Shown: piece by piece, positions 24,634-34,331 of the stretch
How positions within the stretch are numbered: position 1 is the first letter of the stretch
How the letters are laid out: every line of letters begins with the position of its first letter
Assembly (NCBI GenBank): GCA_029981855.1
Contig: JARRCS010000010.1
Location: forward strand, 1-64,000
Length of the DNA: 64,000 nucleotides
Reading direction: 5' to 3'
Source: Halanaerobiales bacterium
Lineage (GTDB): Bacteria; Bacillota; Halanaerobiia; Halanaerobiales; DTU029
Made by a program: the position numbers and the translations under genes
The notes under the pieces: model-generated
Told to the model about the DNA's origin: nothing
What the model saw: the letters and a program-made list of their open reading frames with translations, nothing else
Databases searched by the model: none

Positions 24634-25639
24634 GCAAAATAACCTCCCCGGCCAGATCTTCCTTTTTGATTGTTATTAAGGTCCTCCGGTTAAGATTTCC
24701 CTGCTGCAAAATACGCCGGGCCTGGTGTCTGATAGCCCTTTCAACCAGGTTGCGAACGGTCCTGGCATTTCCGTTGTTTCTGCCGTCCTGATTCCGCATC
24801 TGTGTTAAAACCCGGTATATATAATGTTTACTTTCTTTATCTAATATATATTCACGTTCTTTAAACATCATTTCTGCAATTTTAACTAATTCATCAATTG
24901 TATAATCAGGGAAATCCAGCTGAATAGCAAAACGGGACCTTAAACCGGGGTTGCTTTCCAGGAAATAATCCATCTCTTCCCTGTATCCAGCCAGGATGAT
25001 CACAAGCCTATCTTTATAATCTTCCATGGCCTTAACCATGGTATCAATGGCCTCTTTGCCGAAGTCCTTCTCTCCGCCCCGGGCCAGGGAATAGGCCTCA
25101 TCGATAAATAAAACACCACCCAGGGCCTTCTGTATTAACTTTTTTGTCTTTATTGCGGTATGGCCGATATACTCACCTACCAGATCGGCCCTCTCGCCTT
25201 CTATTAGTTTTCCGTTTTCTAAGAATCCCAGTTCCTTAAAGATCTTGCCTATCAGTCTGGCCATGGTTGTTTTGCCTGTACCGGGATTACCTTTAAAGAT
25301 CATATGTAAAACAACAGGCTGGGACTTAAGGCCGTACTGCCGGCGGATTTTCTGCACCTGTAAGAAGGCAATAAATTCCTTAACCAGTTCCTTAACCTTT
25401 TCCAGACCGATAAGATTATCCATCTCTTCCAGATACTGATTCAGTTTATTTGCATCCTGATAATCATTTTTCTCTTCTATTACGTTAACAGGAGTAGTTT
25501 CTTTTAATCCTTCCTGGTTATCATCTAAACCGGTTAATAGATTAAAGGCATGGGAGATGCTGATCTCTCCCCTTTTAAACCTCTCCAGGATCACATTATG
25601 ATTAAGATGCCGCTCATCGTTACGGTATAAATTATACAT
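24626..25639 (-). CDS. spoVK: AAA ATPase, stage V sporulation protein K family
   Basis: 337 aa. Family-specific N-terminal helical part (1-75), then a CbbX/SpoVK AAA module: NLIGLEKVKELVKEF, Walker A FKGNPGTGKT (116-124), Walker B GGVLFIDEAYSL, sensor region and Arg finger region GLRSRF. Needed for late spore maturation in Bacillus; the CbbX relative remodels Rubisco, which is not expected here. First gene of the four-gene block running toward hfq. Confidence 0.88.
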   Translation of the reverse strand: MYNLYRNDERHLNHNVILERFKRGEISISHAFNLLTGLDDNQEGLKETTPVNVIEEKNDYQDANKLNQYLEEMDNLIGLEKVKELVKEFIAFLQVQKIRRQYGLKSQPVVLHMIFKGNPGTGKTTMARLIGKIFKELGFLENGKLIEGERADLVGEYIGHTAIKTKKLIQKALGGVLFIDEAYSLARGGEKDFGKEAIDTMVKAMEDYKDRLVIILAGYREEMDYFLESNPGLRSRFAIQLDFPDYTIDELVKIAEMMFKEREYILDKESKHYIYRVLTQMRNQDGRNNGNARTVRNLVERAIRHQARRILQQGNLNRRTLITIKKEDLAGEVILHD

Positions 25640-25792
25640 TTAACCACCCCATACAACCATAAGAATTTTTGATTAATTTGAGTCAGGGTGCTGCAAAAAA
25701 TAATACATCTTTAATATATGTAAGGGGTGGGAAAGATGTTAATTAATTTTCAGGCCTGTGATACACCTTCTTTATGGAAGGGAGGAAGGATT

Positions 25793-26740
25793 TTAACTGG
25801 TTCCAAAAAAATTATCTATCAGTTTGAGTACCCCTTCATAGACTTCCTGCTGGTCAAGTTTGGAGAGATTAAACCAGTGGATATCCGGGTCTCGCTTAAA
25901 CCAGGTAAGCTGGCGTTTGGCAAAATGACGGGTATTCCTTTTTAAGATGCGGATTGCTACATTGAGGTCATACTCTCCCTTAAGATAGCCGATAATCTCC
26001 TTATAGCCTAAGCCCTGCAGGGCGGTGCTGCTCAGGTCATAACCCTTTTTAAGTAAACCCTTAACCTCATCGACCAATCCCTCTTCAATCATCAGATCTA
26101 CCCTTTTATTGATTCTGGCATAAAGCTCTTCTCTGTCTCTAATCAATCCAATCTTAAGCGCCCGGTATCTGGATGGTTTTTCCGCCTGTTTCTTCTTAAA
26201 ATAGGTTATAGTCTTACCGGTCTGCTGATAGACCTCTATTCCGCGAATTATTCTTCTTAAATCATTGGGGTGAAGCTTATCTGCCAGTTCGGGGTCGATC
26301 TCTTTCAGCTGATTATGAAGATACTGATTACCGTATTTTTCAGCCTCCTGCTTTAGCTTTTTTCTCAGCTTTGGATCAGATTCCATCTCGGGAAAAAGGA
26401 ATCCCTCAACTACTGCTTTGATATAGAGGCCCGTTCCTCCAACCAGCATAGGTAGGTGTCCCCTGGCTATAATCTGCGGGATAAGCCGGTCAACCCTCTT
26501 TTGAAAATCGGCAACAGAAAATTCCTGATCAGGGTCTACGATATCTATCAGGTGATGTTTTATCGTTCTCCTCTTCTCTAGACTGGCCTTGGCAGTACCG
26601 ATATCCATCCCGCGGTAGATCTGCATAGAATCGGCAGAAATAATCTCACCCCTAACCTCTCTGGCCAGTTCAAGAGATAATCTGGTTTTGCCTGCTGCTG
26701 TCGGCCCCAGAATAACTAATAAGGGATACATATCATCCAT
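25793..26740 (-). CDS. miaA: tRNA dimethylallyltransferase
   Basis: 315 aa. Transfers dimethylallyl to A37 of tRNAs reading UNN codons. P-loop GPTAAGKTRLS, then ISADSMQIYRGMDIGTAK, HHLIDIVDPD and VGGTGLYIKAV are diagnostic. Lies 15 bp behind mutL in the miaB-mutS-mutL-miaA operon; MiaB later methylthiolates the same base. The downstream gap 25640-25792 shows nothing definite. Confidence 0.97.
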   Translation of the reverse strand: MDDMYPLLVILGPTAAGKTRLSLELAREVRGEIISADSMQIYRGMDIGTAKASLEKRRTIKHHLIDIVDPDQEFSVADFQKRVDRLIPQIIARGHLPMLVGGTGLYIKAVVEGFLFPEMESDPKLRKKLKQEAEKYGNQYLHNQLKEIDPELADKLHPNDLRRIIRGIEVYQQTGKTITYFKKKQAEKPSRYRALKIGLIRDREELYARINKRVDLMIEEGLVDEVKGLLKKGYDLSSTALQGLGYKEIIGYLKGEYDLNVAIRILKRNTRHFAKRQLTWFKRDPDIHWFNLSKLDQQEVYEGVLKLIDNFFGTS

Positions 26741-26755
26741 AAATGTTACACTCCT

Positions 26756-28669
26756 CTATCTTCGTCCCATACCCTTCTCGATATCCTTCTCTGTTAGATG
26801 AATGATAATTGGCCGGCCGTGGGGACAGCGGTTTGGGTTGGTGGACTGAAAAAGATCATTAATCAATTTATTAACTTCCTCCTCTTCCATCTTCATGCCA
26901 GCTTTAATAGCCCCCCTGCAGGCCATGTAGGTAATCATTTCATCTATCAGCTCTGCCTGATTCATAGTCTTTCCCTCTTTGAGTAAATTATCAATCAGTT
27001 CCCTGATTACCTTTTTAGTAGCTTTTCTTTTTATTATTGCCGGAACTTCCTGAACTATCAGGCTCTTACCGCCAAAAGACTCCATTTTTATTCCCAGCTT
27101 TTCAAGGTCATCCCGGTATTTATTAATTACCTCCATTTCCGGAAGGGTAACTTCCACAGTTGCCGGTACCAGAAGGGGCTGGGAGACTACTCTGTTATTC
27201 TTAAATTTATTCTTAAACTGATCATAGAGGACCCTTTCATGAGCATTATGCTGATCGATAATATACATCCCATCTTCAGCCTCGGCAATAATATAGGTAT
27301 TATGAATCCGGCCCAGTATTTTTTTCAGCGGACTCCCGGCTGGTACATTTTTCACTTGTACGTAATTTTTTTCATTCGTTTGATCCTTTTCTTCCCTGAT
27401 TCTATCTTGTGAATTTTCTCCCTTTGCGTTTCCTTTTTCCTTTCCTCTTTCCTTCTCGCCAGGATTTATACTCTTATCTCTGATGTAAATAATATCTTCT
27501 GGTATTTTATCTTGAGCAGCAGTCATTTTATTAGCAGAATTATCTTCTTTAGACTCAACCTTACCGGGTGCAGCAATATCCTCCTTTAAGGGCAATCTGA
27601 CTTTACTTTTCTTTAAACCCTCTTTTAACCTATTCTTTTTCCGGTCAAATCTAGATTTTATTTGCATCCGGGGGGCAGGGTCAATGGATTCAAGGGTTGC
27701 TCTGATTCCCTTTATGATGACATCTTTGATGATCTCATCCCGGCTAAATTTGATTTCCCTCTTGGTGGGATGGACATTGACATCAACAAGAATCTGGTTT
27801 AATTTAAGATTTAGAAAAACAACCGGATGGGTATTAGGCGGCAAGAGTCCCCGGTATCCCTCCTCTACCCCCATGCTGAGAATCCGGTTATAGACAGTTC
27901 TTCTGTTAACAAAAAACAGCTGGTAGACCCTGGAGGAACGGTAATAATCCGGTCTGGCAATAAAGCCCTCCAGTTTAATATACCTATCCTCATAATCCAC
28001 CGCAAGTAGATTGCTAACCAGTTCCTCGCCATAGATAGCATAGAGGGCATCAAGCAGATCACCGCTGCCGGGTGTCTGTAAGACCTGGTTGTTATTATGG
28101 CGGAGACTAAACTGGATCTCCGGGTAGGCCAGGGCCTCCCTGTTAACGATGTTACTGATATGACCGAATTCAGTATTGGTAGTCTTTAAATATTTAAAAC
28201 GGGCCGGGGTATTATAAAAAAGGTCTTCAACAATTATATCCGTTCCCCTGGGTACCCCTGCAGGTTTTTTACTGATAATCTTACCCCCGGCTATCTTCAT
28301 ATAGCTGCCCTTTAATTCCTTCTCTGTCCTGGTTCTGATCTCGATTCTGGATACTGAGGCTATACTAGCCAGGGCCTCTCCCCTGAAACCCAGGGTCTTG
28401 ATAGAATAAAGATCATTGATCTCCTTAATTTTGCTGGTAGCATAGCGGGAGAAGGCAAGTTCCAGTTCATCAGCCTCTATACCGGAACCGTTATCCCTGA
28501 CTCTGATCTTATCCTTGCCGCCATTCTCAGTCTCGATTGCTATCTTATCACTCCCGGCATCGATGGAATTCTCTACCAGTTCTTTGACCACAGAGGCCGG
28601 TCTCTCAACGACCTCACCTGCCGAAATCTGATTGGCAACCGATTCGGGCAGCTGTTTGATTCTAGCCAT
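26756..28669 (-). CDS. mutL: DNA mismatch repair protein MutL
   Basis: 637 aa. N-terminal GHKL ATPase (VVKELVENSIDAG, RDNGSGI, TLGFRGEAL), a charged low-complexity linker (about 345-440), and a C-terminal dimerisation/endonuclease domain. DQHNAHERVLYDQF is the conserved DQHA-type motif (here DQHNAHE), and CPHGRP is at the C-terminus, as in nicking MutL proteins. Overlaps mutS by 8 bp. Confidence 0.96.
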   Translation of the reverse strand: MARIKQLPESVANQISAGEVVERPASVVKELVENSIDAGSDKIAIETENGGKDKIRVRDNGSGIEADELELAFSRYATSKIKEINDLYSIKTLGFRGEALASIASVSRIEIRTRTEKELKGSYMKIAGGKIISKKPAGVPRGTDIIVEDLFYNTPARFKYLKTTNTEFGHISNIVNREALAYPEIQFSLRHNNNQVLQTPGSGDLLDALYAIYGEELVSNLLAVDYEDRYIKLEGFIARPDYYRSSRVYQLFFVNRRTVYNRILSMGVEEGYRGLLPPNTHPVVFLNLKLNQILVDVNVHPTKREIKFSRDEIIKDVIIKGIRATLESIDPAPRMQIKSRFDRKKNRLKEGLKKSKVRLPLKEDIAAPGKVESKEDNSANKMTAAQDKIPEDIIYIRDKSINPGEKERGKEKGNAKGENSQDRIREEKDQTNEKNYVQVKNVPAGSPLKKILGRIHNTYIIAEAEDGMYIIDQHNAHERVLYDQFKNKFKNNRVVSQPLLVPATVEVTLPEMEVINKYRDDLEKLGIKMESFGGKSLIVQEVPAIIKRKATKKVIRELIDNLLKEGKTMNQAELIDEMITYMACRGAIKAGMKMEEEEVNKLINDLFQSTNPNRCPHGRPIIIHLTEKDIEKGMGRR

Positions 28670-31331
28670 TATCTTCCCCTTCCTTTCTGGCTTCTTGCTG
28701 GAGCTGATAGAGAAAGTTCATTGCCTCCATTGGGGTCAGATTTAATAGATCCTTTTCCTTAAGCTTCCTGACAATGGGGTCTTCATTCTTAAAGAGGGCC
28801 AGCTGCCGTTGCTTCTCTTTTGGCTCTTTAACCTCTTTTTTTACAAGCTCTTTAACTTCCTTTTCTGCTATAACTTCGGTGATTGATTCTTCGGCAGCTG
28901 CCGCTATCTGACCTTCATTGTGTTCCAGCCGGTCTAAAATTTTCCGGGCATTATTAATTATTTCCTCCGGCAGGCCGGCCAGACGGGCCACCTCAATTCC
29001 GTAGCTGTCACTGGCCCTGCCGGGTACTATTTTATGGAGAAAATGAACACCATTTTCATCTTCTTCCACCAGGACATTATAGTTTTTAATACCTGGTAAT
29101 TTTTCCTCCAACCGGGTTAATTCGTGATAATGGGTGGCAAATAACGCCCTGGCACCGATTTTTTCAGGGTTATTAATATATTCACTAACAGCCCAGGCAA
29201 TACTTAAGCCATCATATGTACTCGTCCCCCTACCTACCTCATCAAGAATAATCAAACTCCTGCCGGTAGCATTATTAACGATATTAGCTACCTCATTCAT
29301 CTCTACCATAAAGGTACTCTGACCGGTTGTCAGATCATCACTGGCCCCTACCCTGGTAAAGATGCGGTCAACAATGCCAATTCTGGCCTTTCTGGCAGGC
29401 ACAAAAGAACCCATCTGGGCCATCAAAACAATCAGAGCAACCTGTCTCATGTAGGTGGACTTACCGGACATATTGGGTCCTGTGATGATAATGAAACGGT
29501 TTTCCTCAGTATCCAGATAGGTGTCATTAGGGACAAATACCCCCTCGACCATTTCTTCGACAACCGGGTGCCTGCCTTCTTTAATCTCGATTATGCCATC
29601 ATTATGGATTTCAGGGCGCTGAAAATCGTTTTCCAACGTTACCAGGCTCAGTGAGGCCAGGACATCCAGGAAGGCAATTACTACCGCAGTCTCCTTAATC
29701 CGTTCAATATTCTCCCCAACTTTATCCCTCAGCTCAACAAAAAGGTCGTATTCCAGCTGATTAATCTTTTCCTCGGCTCCCAGTACCAGGGCCTCCTTTT
29801 CCTTTAGCTCAGGGGTGATATACCTTTCACTATTGGAGAGGGTCTGTTTACGGGTATAATTCTCCGGAACCTTATCCAGATTGGCTTTGGTAACTTCCAG
29901 GTAATATCCGAAGACCTTGTTAAAACCAACCTTTAATGAGTTGATACCGGTTCTTTCCCTCTCAGTTTTTTGCAGGTTGGTAATCCATTCCTTTCCTTCC
30001 CGGCTGGCCCGTCTGAGCTCGTCCAGTTCCTGATTATAACCATCTCTAATCAGACCTCCCTCTCTGACCGAGACCGGTGGTTCATCCACCAGGGCCTGAT
30101 TCAGTAGATCAGCTAAATCCTCCAGAGGGTCAAACCTGCTGTTGAGCTGGGAAAAAAGCCCGGCCTTGAGGCTGCTTATGTCCTGCTTTAAGTCGGGTAA
30201 TTTTAGGAGGGAAAATTTTAAGGCTGAAAGGTCACGGGCATTAGCTGTACCATAGGTAACTTTACTTAAAATTCTCTCCAGGTCGTAGATGCCGTCCAGA
30301 TTATTTCTTAGTCTTTGCAGAAATATATAGTTATTTACCAATTCGGCAACGGCCTCTAATCTCATCTCAATCTCGTCTTTGTTGATCAGGGGTTGATTAA
30401 TCCACTTTTTAATTAAACGACCTCCCATAGAAGTAACGGTTCTGTCCAGGATATTTAAGAGGCTTCCCTTCTTCGTCCTTCCCCTGATGGTAGAAGTTAG
30501 TTCCAGGTTTCTCCTGGTAGCCGAATCAAGGACCATGTAATCATTTAAATTATATGTAGTAAGCTTATTGATATGGGCCAGGGCCCTTTTTTGAGTTTCC
30601 TTTAAGAATTTGAGGATCTCACCTGCTGCCAGGATGGCCGCATCCATCTCTTCACAGCCATACCCTGCTAGAGACCGTGTCTGAAAATGTTCTCTTAAAT
30701 AATCATAGGCCTTTTCAACCTTGCCCGGTTCAATCTCATTGTGGACAAAATCAATTCTTTTAATGAGATTGTTAAACCCCTCTCTTGTTACAAGACTTTC
30801 ATCAGTAAGAATTTCTCTGGGATGAATCCGGTCAATTTCATCCCAGAGTTTATCTTCTAGTTCGGCTTCAAGCTCTGTCACCAGGAATTCGCCGGTTGAA
30901 ATATCTACATAGGCAAAGCCCAGTTTTTCTTTATAATTAATCGCGGCAGCCAGAAAGTTATTATCCTTCTCCTTTAACATTTCATTCTCAATGACGGTAC
31001 CAGGTGTAATTACCCTGATAACATCTCTCTCAACTATACCCTTTGCCTCCTCCGGGTCTTCCAGTTGCTCACAGATAGCTACCTTATAGCCTTCAGCGAT
31101 CAGTTTGGCAATATATGAATCTGCTGAATGAAAGGGGACACCGGCCATCGGTGCCTTCTCTCCCCCTCCCCTGTTGCGGGAGGTAAGGGCCAGGTCCAGG
31201 ACCCTGGCAGCGATTTTGGCATCATCATTAAACATCTCGTAAAAATCTCCCAGGCGGAAAAAGAGAATCGCATCCGGATACTTGCGTTTTATACTCTCAT
31301 ACTGTTGCATCATTGGCGTCAACTTGCTCAA
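28662..31331 (-). CDS. mutS: DNA mismatch repair protein MutS
   Basis: 889 aa. Mismatch-binding Phe-x-Glu motif FYEMF near residue 27-31 (RLGDFYEMF), Walker A ITGPNMSGKST, signature and Walker B LIILDEVGRGTSTYDG, and switch region FATHYHELT. A Lys/Glu-rich segment lies before the C-terminal HTH. Starts 20 bp after miaB and overlaps mutL, so co-expression is expected. Confidence 0.97.
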   Translation of the reverse strand: MSKLTPMMQQYESIKRKYPDAILFFRLGDFYEMFNDDAKIAARVLDLALTSRNRGGGEKAPMAGVPFHSADSYIAKLIAEGYKVAICEQLEDPEEAKGIVERDVIRVITPGTVIENEMLKEKDNNFLAAAINYKEKLGFAYVDISTGEFLVTELEAELEDKLWDEIDRIHPREILTDESLVTREGFNNLIKRIDFVHNEIEPGKVEKAYDYLREHFQTRSLAGYGCEEMDAAILAAGEILKFLKETQKRALAHINKLTTYNLNDYMVLDSATRRNLELTSTIRGRTKKGSLLNILDRTVTSMGGRLIKKWINQPLINKDEIEMRLEAVAELVNNYIFLQRLRNNLDGIYDLERILSKVTYGTANARDLSALKFSLLKLPDLKQDISSLKAGLFSQLNSRFDPLEDLADLLNQALVDEPPVSVREGGLIRDGYNQELDELRRASREGKEWITNLQKTERERTGINSLKVGFNKVFGYYLEVTKANLDKVPENYTRKQTLSNSERYITPELKEKEALVLGAEEKINQLEYDLFVELRDKVGENIERIKETAVVIAFLDVLASLSLVTLENDFQRPEIHNDGIIEIKEGRHPVVEEMVEGVFVPNDTYLDTEENRFIIITGPNMSGKSTYMRQVALIVLMAQMGSFVPARKARIGIVDRIFTRVGASDDLTTGQSTFMVEMNEVANIVNNATGRSLIILDEVGRGTSTYDGLSIAWAVSEYINNPEKIGARALFATHYHELTRLEEKLPGIKNYNVLVEEDENGVHFLHKIVPGRASDSYGIEVARLAGLPEEIINNARKILDRLEHNEGQIAAAAEESITEVIAEKEVKELVKKEVKEPKEKQRQLALFKNEDPIVRKLKEKDLLNLTPMEAMNFLYQLQQEARKEGEDNG

Positions 31332-31351
31332 CTATATCACCTCAGATATTT

Positions 31352-32725
31352 CTATCTTCCTTCTATTGTTGATAAAGTTTTCCTGGTAACAGATAAATCT
31401 ATGACTTCTCCGAAAAGAGTAAAGCTTTGGGCCTTATTAATTTTGACCGGCACTATCTCTCCTTTAATACCTTCTTTTTTAGAAAAGATGACCAGTTTAT
31501 TTTTCCGGTCTCTTCCAGAGTACATCTCCGGGTTATTCTTGCTTTCTCCATCTACCAGGACCTCTAATACCTCCCCTATTAGCTTTTGATTATTCTCCAG
31601 GCTTATCCTGTTTTGTAGTTCCATCAGCCTTTCTAAACGTTCCTTTTTTCTATCTTCAGGGATCTGTTCCGGCATTTTGGCTGCAGGTGTCCCGGTACGG
31701 GGAGAATAAATAAAGGTAAAGGCCATATCAAACCTTACCCTTTTAACAATATCCATCGTCTCGGCAAAGTCCTCTTCCGTTTCTCCGGGAAAGCCGACGA
31801 TAAAATCGGTTGTTATACTGGCATCGGGGATAGCTTCTTTAATTCTCTTAATTAGATTAAGATACCCTTCTCTGGTATAACCCCTGTTCATCTTTTTTAA
31901 AATCCTGTTGCTGCCTGACTGGATCGGTAGATGGAAGTGTTCACAAATGCTCTTACCATCTTTAATAGTATTGATTAATTTCTGGCTAAAGTCCCGGGGA
32001 TGAGAGGTCATATACCTGATTCTGGCAAGGCCTTCAATCTCATCTAATCTTACCAGTAAATCAGCAAAGTCAACCTTTTCTTCCAGGTCCTTACCATAGG
32101 AATTGACATTCTGCCCCAGCAGGGTAATTTCCTTTACCCCCTTCTCTACCAGTCTCTCTACCTCGGTCACAATATCCTCCGGGGGACGGCTCCTCTCCCT
32201 GCCCCGCGTATAGGGAACAATACAGTAGGCACAGAAGTTGTTACAACCCTGAATGATTGAAACCCAGGCCTTATATTTATCCTCCCTTCTGGAGGGCAGG
32301 TCAGGGATCAATCCTTCCTCCTTATCCCAGACCTCGACCACCCGGCCCCTCTCCTCTTTAATTCTGTTTATCAGCTCGGGTACATGATGAATATTATGGG
32401 TGCCGAAGATCAAATCAACCTGGGGATATTTTTCGTATAGCTGTTGAACAGCCTCTTCAGACTGCATCATACAGCCGCCAACCCCGATAATTAAATCGGG
32501 ATTCTTTTTCTTAAGCTGTTTTAAGGAACCTACCTTGCCGAAGACCTTTAATTCAGCATTTTCCCTGATAATACAGGTATTGATCAGGATGATATCGGCC
32601 TCCTCAATTCTTTCTGCCGGATGGTAACCCATCTTTTCCAGCATACCTGCCAGTTTTTCGGAGTCATGTACATTCATCTGACAGCCGTAGGTAATTATAT
32701 AGTAATACTTTGCATTATCTATCAT
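31352..32725 (-). CDS. miaB: tRNA-2-methylthio-N6-dimethylallyladenosine synthase
   Basis: 457 aa from ATG 32725, seven bases after AAGGAGG; a longer TTG start at 32749 would place that site inside the gene. N-terminal MTTase domain with Cys in YGCQMNVHDSE, CIIRENAE and GVGGCMMQ. The radical SAM cluster is in GCNNFCAYCIVPYTRGRE. A C-terminal TRAM domain follows. Adds the methylthio group after MiaA. First gene of the mismatch-repair operon. Confidence 0.97.
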   Translation of the reverse strand: MIDNAKYYYIITYGCQMNVHDSEKLAGMLEKMGYHPAERIEEADIILINTCIIRENAELKVFGKVGSLKQLKKKNPDLIIGVGGCMMQSEEAVQQLYEKYPQVDLIFGTHNIHHVPELINRIKEERGRVVEVWDKEEGLIPDLPSRREDKYKAWVSIIQGCNNFCAYCIVPYTRGRERSRPPEDIVTEVERLVEKGVKEITLLGQNVNSYGKDLEEKVDFADLLVRLDEIEGLARIRYMTSHPRDFSQKLINTIKDGKSICEHFHLPIQSGSNRILKKMNRGYTREGYLNLIKRIKEAIPDASITTDFIVGFPGETEEDFAETMDIVKRVRFDMAFTFIYSPRTGTPAAKMPEQIPEDRKKERLERLMELQNRISLENNQKLIGEVLEVLVDGESKNNPEMYSGRDRKNKLVIFSKKEGIKGEIVPVKINKAQSFTLFGEVIDLSVTRKTLSTIEGR

Positions 32726-32828
32726 AATTTCCTCCTTGTACTTATTCAATCGCTAAAGCATAATCTTTATCACTACTATTCTACCATTAAAACAATGATA
32801 ATGCAAAGAGCAGGCAGTAGCTTTCGGA

Positions 32829-32854
32829 GAAAAAAAAGAGGCCTTGTGGCCCCT
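32829..32854 (-). terminator. Terminator of the Liv operon
   Basis: Minus-strand stem AGGGGCC-ACAA-GGCCTCT followed by eight T, seven bases after the livF stop. Confidence 0.85.
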
Positions 32855-32860
32855 TTGTTC

Positions 32861-33565
32861 TTATCCACCCAGATATGCCTTTCTAACCTCATCATTATTT
32901 AGTAAATCCCTTCCCGGCCCTTTCATAGATATCTTTCCGGTTTCAAGTACATAGGCATAATCGGCGATATTTAAAGCTGCATAGGCATTCTGTTCGATCA
33001 GGAGTATGGTTGTCCCCTGATTTTTTATCTCCTCAATAATCTCAAATATCTCCTTGACCAGTAACGGTGCCAGGCCCAGAGATGGCTCATCCATCAGTAG
33101 CAGTTTAGGGCGTGACATCAACGCCCTACCAACGGCAAGCATCTGCTGCTCCCCTCCGGAAAGGGTTCCAGCCTTCTGCTCCCTTCTTTCTTCCAGTATC
33201 GGGAATAGTTCATAGACCCACTGCAGATCTTTATTAATCCCGGCTTCATCTGTCCTCATAAAAGAACCCAACTGAAGATTCTCATATACTGTTAGATTAG
33301 GAAAGATCCTTCTCCCTTCAGGTACCATTACCAGTCCTTCCATGGTTCTTTCCCTGGTGTCGAGGGAGGAGATATCCCGCTCCCGGTAAAAGATTTTTCC
33401 ATCACTCTTTTCTACCAGACCGCAGATAGTCCTTAGTGTGGTACTCTTGCCGGCACCATTGGCACCGATAAGGGTTATTATCTTACCTTCAGGGACCTCC
33501 AACGATATCCCCTTTAAGGCATGAATACCACCGTAATGAACGTGTAAGTTTTCTACTCTAAGCAT
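32861..33565 (-). CDS. livF: Branched-chain amino-acid ABC transporter ATPase LivF
   Basis: 234 aa. Walker A GANGAGKST, LivF-typical MVPEGRRIFPNLTVYENL, signature LSGGEQQMLAVGRAL, Walker B LLLMDEPSLGL. Overlaps livG by 8 bp and ends the operon. Confidence 0.95.
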   Translation of the reverse strand: MLRVENLHVHYGGIHALKGISLEVPEGKIITLIGANGAGKSTTLRTICGLVEKSDGKIFYRERDISSLDTRERTMEGLVMVPEGRRIFPNLTVYENLQLGSFMRTDEAGINKDLQWVYELFPILEERREQKAGTLSGGEQQMLAVGRALMSRPKLLLMDEPSLGLAPLLVKEIFEIIEEIKNQGTTILLIEQNAYAALNIADYAYVLETGKISMKGPGRDLLNNDEVRKAYLGG

Positions 33566-34331
33566 TGACTACATCCACCCCCAGATAGGCCTTAATAACC
33601 TCTGGATTATTCTTAATCTCTTCCGGTTTTCCTTCGGCAATCGTCACTCCGTAATCCAGCACCAGGATTCTTTCACAGATCTCCATAACCACCTTCATAT
33701 CATGTTCAATCAGAAAGACGGTTACTTCAAACTCATCTCTAATCTGTCTGATAAAATCAACTAACTCTTTTGATTCCTGCGGATTCATACCAGCAGCAGG
33801 TTCATCTAGCAGGAGCAGCCTAGGTTCGGTCGCCAGAGCCCGGGCAATCTCTAGTTTTCGCTGTTTGCCGTAGGGGAGGCTGCCGGCCTTTTCCCCGGCA
33901 TATTCATCCAGTTCGACCTTTTTCAGTAACTGTCTGGACTTTTCGTAAAGTTCATTCTCTTCCTTTACGTAACCGGGCAACCTAAAGATAGCGGAAAAGA
34001 GATTTGACTTTAGATGGAGGTGGGTACCGATCATTACATTATCCAGTACTGAGAGATTATCCAGTAACCGGATATTCTGAAAGGTACGGGCAATCCCCAT
34101 TTTAGCAATCCTATCCGGTTTTAATCCAGTAATATCCTCCTCCTGAAAATAAATTCTGTTTTCCGTTGGGGTGTAGATGCCGGTAATCATATTAAAGACG
34201 GTAGTCTTCCCAGCTCCATTAGGTCCGATTAATCCGACAATCTCTCCCGGTTCAATCTCAATTTTAAAGCTATCTACAGCAGTTAGTCCGCCAAAACGCA
34301 TTGTTATATTATCTGCTTTCAGTAGTGTCAT
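33558..34331 (-). CDS. livG: Branched-chain amino-acid ABC transporter ATPase LivG
   Basis: 257 aa. Walker A GPNGAGKTT, LivG-type ARTFQNIRLLDNLSVLDNVMIG, a signature-like LPYGKQRKLEIARAL (typical of LivG, without LSGGQ), Walker B LLLLDEPAAGMN. Its start codon overlaps the livM stop by one base. Confidence 0.95.
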   Translation of the reverse strand: MTLLKADNITMRFGGLTAVDSFKIEIEPGEIVGLIGPNGAGKTTVFNMITGIYTPTENRIYFQEEDITGLKPDRIAKMGIARTFQNIRLLDNLSVLDNVMIGTHLHLKSNLFSAIFRLPGYVKEENELYEKSRQLLKKVELDEYAGEKAGSLPYGKQRKLEIARALATEPRLLLLDEPAAGMNPQESKELVDFIRQIRDEFEVTVFLIEHDMKVVMEICERILVLDYGVTIAEGKPEEIKNNPEVIKAYLGVDVVNA

